Below are positions 1 to 10,440 of a stretch of DNA of 64,000 nucleotides, piece by piece. How positions within the stretch are numbered: position 1 is the stretch's first letter; each line of letters begins with the position of its first letter. A program made the translations under genes and the position numbers. This DNA comes from Owenia fusiformis (Eukaryota > Annelida > Polychaeta > Sabellida > Oweniidae), in contig CAIIXF020000004.1 in the NCBI GenBank assembly GCA_903813345.2, forward strand, positions 29,081,985 to 29,145,984, given 5' to 3'. The notes below the pieces were generated by a model. It searched no databases. It was not told the origin of the DNA and worked only from the letters and a program-made list of their open reading frames with translations.

Positions 1-1
1 T

Positions 2-1018
2 GCTTCCTCTTGTCCTGAGCCTCGGCGACCCCGTAATGATTCAAAATTCAACAATACCAGTCCCATTAGGTTTTTTACTGACAATGATGTGGAGTTACAG
101 CCTGGTAGTAAGCAAATTGTGGGGAAAATTCTAGCGGATGCAAAGTTCTGTGGAACTCCAGTGCAGTTCCTCATAGACTCCGGAGCTGTGAGGAACATGA
201 TCAGCATAGAGAGTTACCACACAATACCACCCTATCGACGACCCAGTCTGAAGCCTGCCTCTCGAGTATTTATACAAGCCGATGGCTCTCCTCTTTCCAC
301 TTATGGTGATATTTCTGGGGAGATAAATATTGACGGAAGGGCAACCATGATTACAGCAGTGGTGGCAGATATTGCCCAGGCTGGTATTTTGGGGTCAGAA
401 TATATGTCTAACAGTGGAGCTGTAATCAACTTCAACAAGCTGGAGATGATTTTTGACGAAGAGGAGGCACTGGAGCAATATCAGGTGCAAGATGAGCAGA
501 ACGAGCAGAGGCAGCCATCCTCAGACAGAGGCTCTCCATTACTTCTTCCTTTGCGAAGATCTCAGAGAAATGAGAGGAGAGTGACTTTTTCTGAGGTAAA
601 AGAGCGGAACAAGAAGACCAAATATGATAAGAATGTCGATGCTGAGGATAGTGAGTTAGAAGAAGAGGATGCAGAATCGAGTAAAGGACCTCAAGATATA
701 CCAGGGGAGCTAGACAGGGGACCAAATTGTACTAGGGGTGAAGCCCCATCCCCAGATGCCCCTCGGGTTTGCAAACTTGTGGCCGATGAACACATACCAC
801 CCTATTCAAGCAGGCTGTTAAAGGTCCACATCGGGTTTGCTCCCTCTGAAGAGCCAAGTCAGCTGGGGATCATTGAGTCTGTGTTACCGGATGCACTTGC
901 ATCTGATGAGGTGGAGGTGGTTCCTGCCGTGATTGAGGCAAAAGGTGGGATTGCTCCTATAGAGTTGAGGAATTATTCTGCGTTACCAGTGGAGTTGGAG
1001 ATGGGCACTATACTCTGA
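2..1018 (+). pseudogene. gypsy gag-pol segment with retropepsin
   Basis: The frame is open from base 2, so the gag-pol reading frame continues past the left edge. The aspartic protease active site is visible as FLIDSGA at about 175-195 (D-S-G in place of the commoner D-T-G), followed about 70 residues later by a hydrophobic ILGSEYM, the usual flap/ILG region. Downstream lies an acidic, Glu/Ser-rich spacer of about 150 residues, then a conserved-looking stretch ending in the TGA at 1016-1018. The same frame resumes directly after that stop (to about 1130), which suggests a point nonsense change rather than the natural end. The protease would cut the Gag-Pol polyprotein. Confidence 0.8.
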
Positions 1019-1809
1019 GTGTTTAGCTCTGTGGAAAATCTGATATTCCACTTGGATGAGTTGCAAGAAGCAGTAAATCTTATCTCTTGGAGGAGAGAGC
1101 CAGTTGAAGGAGAGCTCAAGACAGAGGAGTTGAGGAATTGTCCCATCCTAGACTTACCAATGAATTGCGATCAAGCCTCGTTGATCGGGTCCAGCGACAT
1201 GCAAAAGACATGGGAGCCTCTCACATGGAGGAGCGAGCTGTCGGCCTTGACTCAAGAGCGCCACCAGTTGTATCGACAGAGGAAACCGGAGTTAAGGAAG
1301 AGCAGAAACAGGATGCCCAGGAGGAGGGTCTCCCAAGCTTCCTCCTGGATTTGTTTGAGAGGAGCACAGAAGGGTTGAATGAGGAGGAGACCATACAGGT
1401 AAAACAACTTCTGATGCAGAACTCTGATGTGTTTGCCTCAAGTGAAAAAGATCCGGGACAGACTTCTTGGGAGAAACATAAGATTCCCACAGGAGATGCA
1501 GAGCCCATTAAGCAGTCATATCGTCGTTTGGCTCCAGGGAGACAGATAGAAGTGGATGAGCAGGTGAAAGAGCTGATGGAGCGAGGAGTGATAGAGCCAA
1601 GTCAGAGTCCCTGGTCCTCACCAATAGTCCTTGTGAAAAAGAAAGATGGGAAATGGCGCTTCTGCATAGACTACAGGAAGTTGAATACTATCACTCACAA
1701 AGATGCTTTCCCAATACCAAATATTGCCGAGACCTTAGATCTGATGGGAGTGCTCTTACTTCTCTACCTTGGATCTTTGCTCGGGATATTGGCAGATATT
1801 GATGGATGA
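1019..1809 (+). pseudogene. gypsy pol: linker and N-terminal reverse transcriptase
   Basis: From about 1138 the frame holds the usual pol linker (a VFASSEKDPGQT segment), then RT fingers: an I-E-P-S-Q-S-P-W-S-S-P-I-V-L-V-K-K-K-D-G region at about 1590-1650 and W-R-F-C-I-D-Y-R-K-L-N at about 1653-1685. Around 1743-1770 the frame changes by one base: residues before it match RT, the rest of this frame to the TGA at 1807-1809 is nonsense, and the RT reading continues in the frame of the next entry. A second frame change near 1130-1140 separates this piece from the protease frame. Family assignment is secure. Confidence 0.85.
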
Positions 1810-3619
1810 GCAAGATCGAGACAAAACAGCCTTCTCTGTGAGGGGAGGACAATATAGATGGGTTGTTATGCCATTCGGCCTCACCGGAGCACCAGCTACA
1901 TTCTCCAGACTAATGGAAAGAGTACTGGTTGGGTTGACTCTGAAGACATCATTAGTCTACTTAGATGACGTCATTACGTTTGCAAACAGTATCAATGTTG
2001 CTGTTCAACGACTACAAGAAATTTTTGATCGATTTAGAGCAGCGGGGTTAAAGTTGAAGCCGTCCAAGTGTTCCCTATTCCGTATAGAAGTGGATTTCCT
2101 TGGGCATGTGGTATCAAGAGAAGGTGTTTCACCAAACCCCCAGAAAGTACGACAAATAGCAGAATATCCCACCCCAAAGTGTGTGAAGCATGTCTGTCAG
2201 TTCGTAGGTGATGTATCTTACTATAGAAGGCACATCAAGGATTTTGCTAGAATTGCCGGACCTTTACACGAGCTGACTAAGAAGAATGTGACCTTCTATT
2301 GGGACCAAGCTTGCCAAGAGGCCCTGGATACTCTAAAAGAGAAGTTAATGAGCGCCCCAATACTTGGGTATCCTCGGACAGGATGTCCGTATATTCTGGA
2401 CACAGACGCGAGGAATGAAGCAATAGGAGCCCTCTTATCACAAATTCGTGAGGTTGTTCCTCATGTTCTACAGAGCCGGGTACTTGAGCTTAGCCATGCC
2501 TCCCCCGTGGCGGGGCATTTTGGAGTAAAGCGCACTACAGAACGATGTGGAAGACGATTTTACTGGCCCAATTTGGCGGCAGATGTGAGAGCTGCTTGTA
2601 GAGCCTGTGAGGTGTGTGGTGCTAGAAAGAACCCCCCAAAGAAAAAGAAGAGCCCAATGCAGCAGTGGAGTACAGGAGCTCCAATGGAACGATGGGGAAT
2701 CGATGTGGTTGGTCCATTCCCAGAGACACCCCGGGGAAATAAGTTGCTCTTGGTGTGCTCTGATTACTTTACAAAGTGGCCAGAAGTCTTCCCCATTCCA
2801 AATCAACTAGCGACAACTGTAGCTACCATGTTTGTCCATGAGGTTTGCTCCAGGTGGGGCATCCCAAAGGAAGTGCATTCTGATCAGGGGAGGAATTTCG
2901 AAGCAGATGTTCTCCAGGAGGTTTGTGCATTGATGGGGATAGACAAGATTCGTACGACTCCTTTCCATCCCCAGTCAAATGGCCTTGTGGAAAGATTCAA
3001 CCACACATTTGTGATCACCATCGTGAAATTACTGGCGCTGGAGTACAACCAAGAGGACTCGTTCAGGTTGATCGATACACCTGAAGAGAAAGAGTTGGCG
3101 ACAGACTATGCTCTGGGGCTTCGACAGAGAATGAAGGAAGTTCATGAGCAGGTGCGAGGATCCCTCAAACAAGCAGCTGATAGACAGAAACTACGCTATC
3201 ATCGGAACATCGACGAGAAAACATACAAGGTTGGTGATTCCATATGGGTGCAGAACAAACGCAGAACAGTAGGGAAGTCTCCAAAGTTGCAGCCCAGATG
3301 GTTGGGGCCTTTTCAGGTGGTGACCAAGCTCTCTCCTGTGGTGTACAGGGTGAGAGAAAAGGGAACTGGGAAGCCGAGTGTAATCCATTTCAACCTAACC
3401 AAGAGGTATGAGAGCCCATTGCCTCAAAAATGGCCAGCCTTGAAGGATGTAGAGGTGGAGATCCCTTACAAACCGCTTCCACCATTTCCATTGAAAGACC
3501 TGGAACCAGAGGAAGGAGTGAACGATGCACCGAGCAAAAGTCAAAGAGAGTCTCCTGGGGTTTCTGTTAAAAGGGGAGTGGAAGGGTTTGAACATGATAA
3601 AGGGAAAAATTGGCACTGA
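1769..3619 (+). pseudogene. gypsy pol: RT palm, RNase H remnant and integrase
   Basis: About 616 codons. RT palm: LDLCSGYWQ at the start, MPFGLTGAPATF at residues 34-45, catalytic YLDDV at 64-68. RNase H keeps only its first strand (ILDTDARNEAIGALLSQ, about 207-223), and the next residues already belong to the integrase spacer, so roughly a hundred residues of RNase H and linker are missing near 2440. Integrase: H-x-H / C-x2-C zinc region (GHFGVKRT to CRACEVCGARK), then catalytic D (WGIDVVGPFP), D (HSDQGRNF) and E (GLVERFNH). The C-terminal tail has the GDSIWVQNKRR...LGPF...YRVREKGTG...VIHFNLTKRYE pattern of gypsy integrases. The first codon is internal; no true start is implied. Confidence 0.92.
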
Positions 3620-3620
3620 A

Positions 3621-3850
3621 CCATCTTTTATAGGTATCCCAAACAAAGAGGAGGACCAGAGTGAGCCAACAGAATCAACCACAAAGAAATGTCCTCTCGG
3701 CGTTGACACTAACCCATTTATTGCAGGTAACTCTAACAAAGAGGAGGTACGTGAACAAAAGAGACAGAGGGAGACATCCAGGGGAAGCAGAGCTCGTCGA
3801 GAACGACAGCGTCCAACCAAACTAAAAGACTTTGTGTGTTTGATTTCAGG
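3621..3850 (+). promoter_or_regulatory. three 3' splice acceptor-like sites between pol and the third ORF
   Basis: CTTTTATAG|GTATCC (near 3633), TTTATTGCAG|GTAACT (near 3727) and TTGATTTCAG|GTCTTAG (near 3850) are pyrimidine-rich AG sites. The sequences after the first two are near-repeats of each other (both continue into AACAAAGAGGAGG). They could feed a subgenomic spliced message for the downstream ORF, as in env-bearing retroelements; this is inference. Confidence 0.4.
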
Positions 3851-3857
3851 TCTTAGT

Positions 3858-5128
3858 ATGGCTAGGTCCCAATCCAGAGAGGGGGGGAGAAAGCGCTCCA
3901 GGCCCCACCCACCAGAGAGGAGTCGGGACAGAAGTCCGCCACGAAAGAGGGATTACCATCATCAGAGCTCCTCCCACAACCAGGGTCATCCATCTCTGAG
4001 TTCCTCACACCACCCGGAGCATCCTCCTCCGAGCTCATCTCACCACAAAGGCAATCCTACTCAGACCTCCTCCTACCACCCTAATCGTACTCCAAAGAGC
4101 TCATCTCACCACCAAGACAATTCTAGTCAGAGCTCACTCCACAAGGATTACACCCCCAAGAACAACTCAGGTCTAAAGGACACTTATACACAAAACTCCT
4201 CTCACCACAAAGAGAACACCCCAAAGAACATCCACATTCAAAGCTCTTCACACCTCAGGGACTATTCTTCCAACAGTACATCATCTCAGAGAGACACTCA
4301 GAACAAGAACACTTCACACCAAAAGGACTGTTCATCGAGAGGTGTGTCTAACAAAAAAGATCCTCCCAAGGGCTTGGCTCAACAAAAGAAAACAAGCCCC
4401 ATTTGTGCTCCTCCTGAGAAAGTGCCAAAAACAGGGAGCAAAAGCCAAAGAGATCAAGGGCCAAACACGTCGGGACCAACTCTTAAACATTACATTATAC
4501 CAAAAGTGAACCAGTCAGCAAAAGAGGACGATAAAGAACCAAAGTTAACCCCAACAGTAGGGTCCAAAAAAGCAATGGATGAAGACCCAAAGTGCAAGCA
4601 AGGTCACCAATGCCCCTATTGCCTGAAGTTATTCGCCAAGAAGTACAATTTGACTAGGCATTTGAAGGCCATACATCTCAGGGAAATCTACCTCCATCTA
4701 CTGCAACCCGGGAGAGTGAGTTGTCCAATGCTAGTAACTGGGAACAACAAGAACCAGTGATAGTACTCCAAGAGGCAGTCGAAGATAAAGTCCCACTCAT
4801 CAGTGAAAGCTATGAGGCGGAGGAGCCTTATATAAGCGACCATGAAACTGGAAATGTTGATTCCGGGGATGGGGATTCGAAAACCAAAGAAGACGTAGAG
4901 CCAGGTCATCAATTGGAGGACTCCGATGAGGGGGAACTGAAGATAGATGAAGATGCAGGACCAGGAAACGAATCTGAAGATACCGAGGAGGAATACTCAA
5001 AGGGCAAGAAAGCTAGTCCAAAGACCAACCGAAGAGTGGTCCTGGTTAAAACAAGGGATATGGGAACCATGACCAACCCACCTAGGACACCCGCCGTCGA
5101 TATAGATTACCCAGGAAGTTTTACTTGA
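3858..5128 (+). CDS. third ORF of the gypsy element: RS/Ser-His-rich C2H2 zinc-finger protein (frame broken once)
   Basis: The open frame runs 3525-4760, overlapping the end of pol, but the ATG at 3858 lies 8 bases after a strong 3' splice acceptor (pyrimidine tract ending in ATTTCAG at 3843-3849) and is the likely start if a spliced mRNA is made. The product begins with an Arg/Ser-rich segment (SREGGRKRSRPHPPERSRDRSPPRK), then about 150 residues rich in Ser, His and Pro with repeated SSSHH motifs, then one C2H2 finger at about 4605-4675 (C-P-Y-C, twelve residues, H-L-K-A-I-H). Near 4685 the frame shifts; 4721-5128 reads as a Glu/Asp-rich tail ending TAPVDIDYPGSFT-like. Known env genes look different: no signal peptide or membrane segment is seen. 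Probable nucleic-acid-binding accessory protein (inference). Confidence 0.6.
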
Positions 5129-5350
5129 AAGTGAACCTGCTCGACGTAGAGGGGACCTCTTCAAGTGATGAGTAAGGCTATAAACTTTGAAAAGTGCTCA
5201 AAAGTTCTATGGACTACGTAGTTTTTAGTTGCAAACGTTGACTTTCTTGTTGGATTTGCTTGTTTTTAACAGTTACATAACAATAAAATACTCTTTATAT
5301 GTGTTCGTAAATCTACTCTCAAGTTCATTATGTGAGGGAACATAATGCCT

Positions 5351-5360
5351 GGAAGGGGGG
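5351..5360 (+). promoter_or_regulatory. polypurine tract
   Basis: GGAAGGGGGG, two bases before the TGTGGGAA that begins the LTR. Its position is right for plus-strand priming of an LTR retrotransposon. Confidence 0.75.
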
Positions 5361-5362
5361 TA

Positions 5363-6052
5363 TGTGGGAAATTTTTGATTCCTAATGGGGACTCCTCCTT
5401 TTATTTTTTTTAAATAACCTGCGCACTGGGATGCGCAGAAGTTCAAAACTTGTAATTGCGATTCCAAACAATTCTGTTTGTTCAACGTCAACTGATTTCG
5501 TCAATTGTAAGTACAACCTGCCCTAATTTGTGCTTCTTGTAGTAATATTTCGATAATTGAACAGTTAATCTTTAATTAGACGCTTTCCAATTGTAAATTG
5601 ATCAAGTAGTTTCTTCATAGATCGTCATTAAAATTATCGGTAAAATTAGAAATTGCCGCGCCATTACTTTCGATCATTTTCGGAGCTTATTCAGTTCTCA
5701 AACTTTAATGTAGTGTCATTCATGTATCATATTACTTTGTATTCTGTTTACATGTTATTACAGTTATATCTTACATGCATAAATAACCAGGTATAGTGCC
5801 AAATCCCTATCGCTATTATTTATTGCGGGAGGGGGGGATTTTTTTACATTATATCACATTGCGTAGTAATCTTTTTAAGTAGTTCATAGCGGGAGGGGGG
5901 GAATTTTTACAGTGTCGCATTGCGTAGTGATTTGATAAAGTAGTCCATTGCGGGAGGGGGACTCTCTGTGTTAATTGTCGCACTGCAATGCCCCTGATTT
6001 CAAAATGTGTTCACCTGTGCCTGTGACTCATGCCATCACGTGAAAGAAAACG
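5363..6052 (+). repeat. 3' LTR of the gypsy element (end uncertain)
   Basis: Begins TGTGGGAA after the polypurine tract. The matching CA end could not be fixed because the 5' LTR is outside the window; 6052 is only the maximum. It contains a run of imperfect ~64-bp tandem units (see next entry). Confidence 0.55.
5824..5960 (+). repeat. three imperfect tandem units headed by GCGGGAGGGGG
   Basis: GCGGGAGGGGGGGATTTTT at about 5825, GCGGGAGGGGGGGAATTTT at about 5889 and GCGGGAGGGGGACTC at about 5951, each preceded by TAGTTCATA/TAGTCCATT-like sequence and, in the first two, followed by CACATTGCGTAGT. Unit about 63 bp. Confidence 0.75.
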
Positions 6053-6055
6053 AAG

Positions 6056-6082
6056 CACTATGTAAAATCCTATGATTAATAC
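6056..6082 (+). repeat. left terminal inverted repeat of the CACTA-like element
   Basis: 27 bases starting CACTATGTAAAATCC; partner 12902-12928. Flanking target duplication AAG at 6053-6055. Confidence 0.7.
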
Positions 6083-6476
6083 TTGTGATAACATCTTATA
6101 TTGATGTTTAATTTGTTGTTTAATCCAATATCACAGAAAGTATCATTCAATATTATAACATCTGATCCGGACTCAAATATCATTAGAGAATGATACCCGA
6201 TTAAACCAAAATATATTCCAGTTTAACCTGATATAATTTAAGTCAGGATCAGATTAAACAGTATTATACGCATATCATTTTCTATTATAACAGGTTTCAA
6301 AGTGGTATAATACAAATTATACATATCATCTTTTGTATAATACAAATTAAACTGGAATATACCGAGACCAAACAGATAACGTCAGACCTTAATTAAACAA
6401 GCTAACGTAAATATTTACATAAGGTAATTCTAGAAGTTTTTTGAAACTCATGTTTGACCATTTGTCTCAGACTGAA

Positions 6477-6545
6477 ATCCGATATTGTTTTTTGGCAATC
6501 GCACCCCACCCCACCCCCCGACTGAAAGTTGGCTACGCCCCTGTA
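6477..6545 (-). mobile_element. miniature element end remnant (TGGCTACGCCCCTG type)
   Basis: The stretch GGCAATCGCACCCC...GACTGAAAGTTGGCTACGCCCCTG is nearly the same as the right end of the complete copy at 8304-8503. The left half is absent. Confidence 0.6.
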
Positions 6546-6939
6546 CATGGCTAATAGGGGCACTATTACGCTACGTGCAGAGTCTAGCTATATACTACGA
6601 GAAGACGAAACTCTCTTTTAAGAAGTGAAGTCGAACGAATGCAAATGGTAGGACACTATAGAAGGGGATCATACAAAAGCACGATCTATTTCACAACGCC
6701 TTTAATTTTTGCTCTTCAACTGTTGCCCTTTGTGCATTTAAAAAATAAAATATCTTAATCTGATTTGTTCAACCTTTCTTTTCGCTCAGTTCTGCAATAT
6801 TACGTCCACGTGTTATTTAGGCTTACATGCATGTCATTTGCGAAATAGCTGTAAGACATTATGAGAATGAATATGGGAATTTCCACGTAATATGCTGTTC
6901 ACATGATTATATACACATATCTGCATAACAATCGGAGAC

Positions 6940-7612
6940 AGAAGTCAAAATATTGTCCAATAAAGAATCTAACATTTAGTGATAACAAAAGGATTAATTG
7001 CTATATAGTTCTCTTTGTCTTAGTCTTTGTTTTCTTAACTGCGGAAGTCTACCAACATCACCTAGATTACATAAGAGATCATCTAACAGTCTAAAATTGA
7101 TTTTAATCGCAAGTTAAAGTATTCCGACCAAAAGTTGTATACCTGTAATTTGGGGGGGGCGATGTTACATCACATAACTACAACGTTCATATAGAAATAT
7201 AAAATAAGCATGTCGTATAAAAGCTAAAATTATAAATACTCATTTCAAAGTCATTCTGTTCATGGAAGCGTCAAGTTATGAAAAACAATGCTAAACACTA
7301 AAATAAACAAATCGACTTGATTACTTTTGAAAACTACTTGAGAGGTGATGGACAAATGTATTTTTCTAACTCATTAGAACGTCTGTCTGATTGAAATACT
7401 ATTTCTTAAATACAAACATAAATGAATAAATCTTGGTCAGAAGTCTGAACATTGTCCAACGAAATAATAAGAATCTACATTTAACATTTAATGATTACAA
7501 AAGGATTAATTGCTATATAGTCTTTGTCTTAGTCTTTGTTTTTCTAACGGTGGAAGTGTACCAACATCACCTTGATTACAGAAGATCTAACAGTCTAAAA
7601 TTGCTTTTAATT
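6940..7612. repeat. direct duplication of a ~170-bp segment
   Basis: About 6940-7115 and 7440-7612 share long blocks, such as AAAAGGATTAATTGCTATAT, TCTTAGTCTTTGTTTT and CAACATCACC, ending in CTAACAGTCTAAAATTG. Short matches near 7262/10135 and 7755/11420 suggest a larger, older duplication of about 3-4 kb. The short open frames in both copies are not conserved in frame and look non-coding. Confidence 0.7.
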
Positions 7613-8303
7613 CCCGGGTTTTAATTACATTGTATGAATAGAGTTTTTTGCCTCTCTTTTCATTTTTAAACCGGTCTCTGTTTCCGTATTTAACAATTTA
7701 TTGTGATAAATTATTTCAGTTAGTGTCGAAATCAAAACAATTTTCTACATTATAGTCCCCTCCTCTTGCACTGACTAAATATTAAAACAAGCCAGTCTGA
7801 TTGCGAATTTACAAATCCTATAAAAGTAGCTTCAAACCGCCTTTTAATCAGAGAAAACATTAAGTTAATTCATCTGATTGCGAAAAAACGAATCAATCTA
7901 ATTATCTGATCTCCATGCTATTTGATTCGTGCATTATCTACAAGCCAATCGGGCAAGGGTGAAATTATTTCATTTGAAAACAGAAATACATATTATAACC
8001 CCTCTAGCATAACTGTTCGGGAGAAATTCATACAAAAATAAGGTACAAAACTGATGAGGGATCGCACGCAATGCACGCACCCCTCTCCTCCTCCTCCGTG
8101 TTTGCCCACACACGACCATATTTGATAATTTTCAAAGGAAAAAGCATTTCCCCCGGGAATATAGGTGTAGCGGTTGCCAGAAGTCGCACAGCTTGGGAGT
8201 CAGGGTATCCTGATCCATGCCTCATCGCCTGATTTGTCTGATATTTAGAGGGGGCGCAAAAATGATTAGGGGGGGGGGTAAACGTGGAAGTTGCCAAAAT
8301 ATC

Positions 8304-8503
8304 CGTGGGCGTATCCAGGGGGGGGGGGGGCTGTGATGGGTGCGATCGCACCCCCCCCCCCCCCCCCTTAACAATAAAAATAAAACCCTGAGAAGAAGAA
8401 GAAAGGAGCCGCTCAGGCCACAATCGTACCCTCCTGACTGAAAACCGAATTTTTTTGGGCGATCGCACCCCCTCCCCCTGACTGAAAGCTGGCTACGCCC
8501 CTG
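8304..8503. mobile_element. 200-bp miniature inverted-repeat element with ATATC target duplication
   Basis: Left end CGTGGGCGTATCCAGGGG, right end CTGGCTACGCCCCTG (reverse complement CAGGGGCGTAGCCAG). Flanked by ATATC at 8299-8303 and 8504-8508. Contains long G and C runs and two GCGATCGCACCCC blocks in the arms. Short TIRs of the CAGGGGCGTAGCCAG type are common in hAT-like miniature elements of invertebrates; superfamily not proven, and 5 bp is short of the 8 expected for hAT. Confidence 0.7.
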
Positions 8504-8799
8504 ATATCTGTTTTTGGTCATCAATAAAACTATATTTATATGGTGAGGATTTATTGGTTTTGATAACAATAGGCTTTATATATGTATAATTAATCCAAAT
8601 TCATGTTGTATCATGTGTGCTATATCGTTTCAAGTGAAGAATTAAGAACTGAAATCGGGGTTGACTTAGTTTGAGCAGAGACATATAAAATATATATGTT
8701 TTATATGTCTCTGGTTTGAGTCAGGGGAACAAAATCTAATCAGACAGACGGATCAATTAATATTTGTTTTAATAAATAAGTATTATAGGTTATAGGCAG

Positions 8800-8999
8800 G
8801 CCCGAAGCCAGGGGGAGGGGTTCGCAGGGTTCGGCGAACCCCCCTGGCCAAAGATCCTTTCAAAATCATGCAGTTTTTCACCATTTTGAGCATTTCTCGT
8901 GTGATTTTAGCCATATTTGGACCAAAATGGTCAAATGTGAACCCCCTAGACATTTTTGAAAACTGCCCTCCCCCTTGGCAAATCCTGGCTACGGGCCTT
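8800..8999. mobile_element. 200-bp miniature element flanked by a 12-bp direct repeat
   Basis: Ends GCCCGAAGCCAGGGGG and CCTGGCTACGGGCCTT. The 12-bp GGTTATAGGCAG is present on both sides (8788-8799 and 9000-9011), so the insertion limits are clear, although part of the 12 bases may belong to the element. The left third can form a GGGTTCG-CGAACCC hairpin. Same family as 10225-10440. Confidence 0.8.
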
Positions 9000-9571
9000 G
9001 GTTATAGGCAGTATCATGGGAACCAAGGAAATGTGTATTATTTTCTGTTTACTTCGGAATTCAGTGAACCATCTGTAGATTGAAAAACAAGGATCAATAA
9101 ATACAACTACTCAAAATCAAACATTAGAAATCTATTTTTGAGTGGACACATTTTTGTTCTCGAATGCCAACTTTGATTTGAATGATTTCAATCAAATAGG
9201 TACGTGTGAATATTTTCGAAACAAATGCGTGATATATACACATATTTTGTACCAAATGTGTGACATAAACGGCAATCGCGTGCAAAGACCGAACAGAATG
9301 CGTTCGCTTTTTTTCGCCGTTCGGTATTTTACCGTGTCGGCATTTCACAAAAAACGATTTTTTAAAGATTTCAACAAAATCCGTGATTTGCGTGATATTT
9401 GATCATACACGCTAAATTGATGCGTGATTTCTATTTTTCCAGCAAATGCGTAACAATCAAGCCTACTGCGTGAGGGTTGACAGGGCAGTTATTACATCAG
9501 AGACATATAAAACGTGACCTGATCGGAGGATTCCGGTTGTACACAGTACACACATTGCTATCTCTTTATGC

Positions 9572-9960
9572 ACTGGCGGATTAGGGGGGGCCTGGGGGCC
9601 CGCCCCCCCCCCTTGGGTGGGCCCAGAAAAAAATAATTGGGCACAAAAAATTTATTGGGCCAAACAAGGCCTTCAGGCCCCAAAAAGTGGGCCATTTTGG
9701 TCATTACTGGGCCTTTTAAGGCCTTATTTTTTAATTTCAGGCCAAATTTTGAAGAAAATGGGCCTCAAAATTTCAAAATTTGGGCCCACTTTTTGATTTT
9801 AGGGGCCCAAAAGGCGCATTTGAAGTTCAGAAAATGCAAGAAGACTTGGATAGACATTATGTATTTATATATTTATATGTTATGAATTTATTTTGTATTC
9901 AATTCGAATTCTGTTGAGTTGGACTCCTTGAACATCCCCCCCCCCTTGGCTACGGGTATA
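9572..9960. mobile_element. GGGCC-rich element remnant(s)
   Basis: Begins CACTGGCGGATTAGGGGGGG, an end type also seen at 16669, then about 250 bp rich in GGGCC/GGCCC words. A separate C-run plus TTGGCTACGGG end lies at about 9938-9957. Probably two remnants; limits are approximate. Confidence 0.45.
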
Positions 9961-10224
9961 AGTACCTTCGGCACAGGAGAGAATAATATTAGACTTCTGC
10001 AATGCAACTAATTATTAGAGAGACCTAAAATGAAATAATGTAACAGTGGTCTACTTCGGGTTTACTTTGGTTATAAAAATAACTGTTCCTGTAAAAATAT
10101 ACAATTGTAGTCCATCACAGAGTTCATTTATTTCACGAAAGCGTCAAAGGACATTGCCTCTAAACACTAAGATAAACAAATTAACTTCCGCAGAAACATC
10201 CTGTAGAGGAAAAAACAAATGGCT

Positions 10225-10440
10225 CCGTAGCCAGGGGGGGGGGGGGGGGTTCGCAGGGTTCGGGCGAACCCCCCCCCCTGGCCAAAAATTCTTTCAAAAT
10301 CATGCAGTTTTTCACAATTTTGAGCACTTCTCAAGTGATTTTAGTCATATTTGGGCCAAAATTGTCAAATGTGAATCCCCCCTGGAAATTTTTGAAAACT
10401 GAACCCCCCCCCCCCTTGGGAAATCCTGGCTACGGGCCTG
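10225..10440. mobile_element. 216-bp miniature element, second copy of the 8800 family
   Basis: Ends CCGTAGCCAGGGGG and CCTGGCTACGGGCCTG, flanked by TGGCT at 10220-10224 and 10441-10445. The internal text (TCAAAATCATGCAGTTTTTC and following) closely matches 8860-8990, with longer homopolymer G/C runs. Confidence 0.75.

Larger units (their letters stand above)
2..6052 (+). mobile_element. Ty3/gypsy LTR retrotransposon, 5' end outside the window
   Basis: Order of parts is protease, reverse transcriptase, RNase H remnant, integrase, an extra third ORF, polypurine tract and 3' LTR. The left part (gag, primer binding site, 5' LTR) lies outside the window. The right limit is uncertain: the LTR starts at 5363, and the next element begins at 6056 with its target duplication at 6053-6055, so the LTR cannot run past about 6052. 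Coding breaks show the copy is dead as read: stop at 1016-1018, frame changes near 1135, 1750 and 4685, and an internal loss near 2440. Identity is firm from PR, RT and IN motifs; the clade was not determined. Confidence 0.9.

Noticed and set aside
8028-8569. Minus-strand frames of 115-146 codons
   Set aside because: They cross the 200-bp miniature element and its homopolymer G/C runs; composition is low-complexity.
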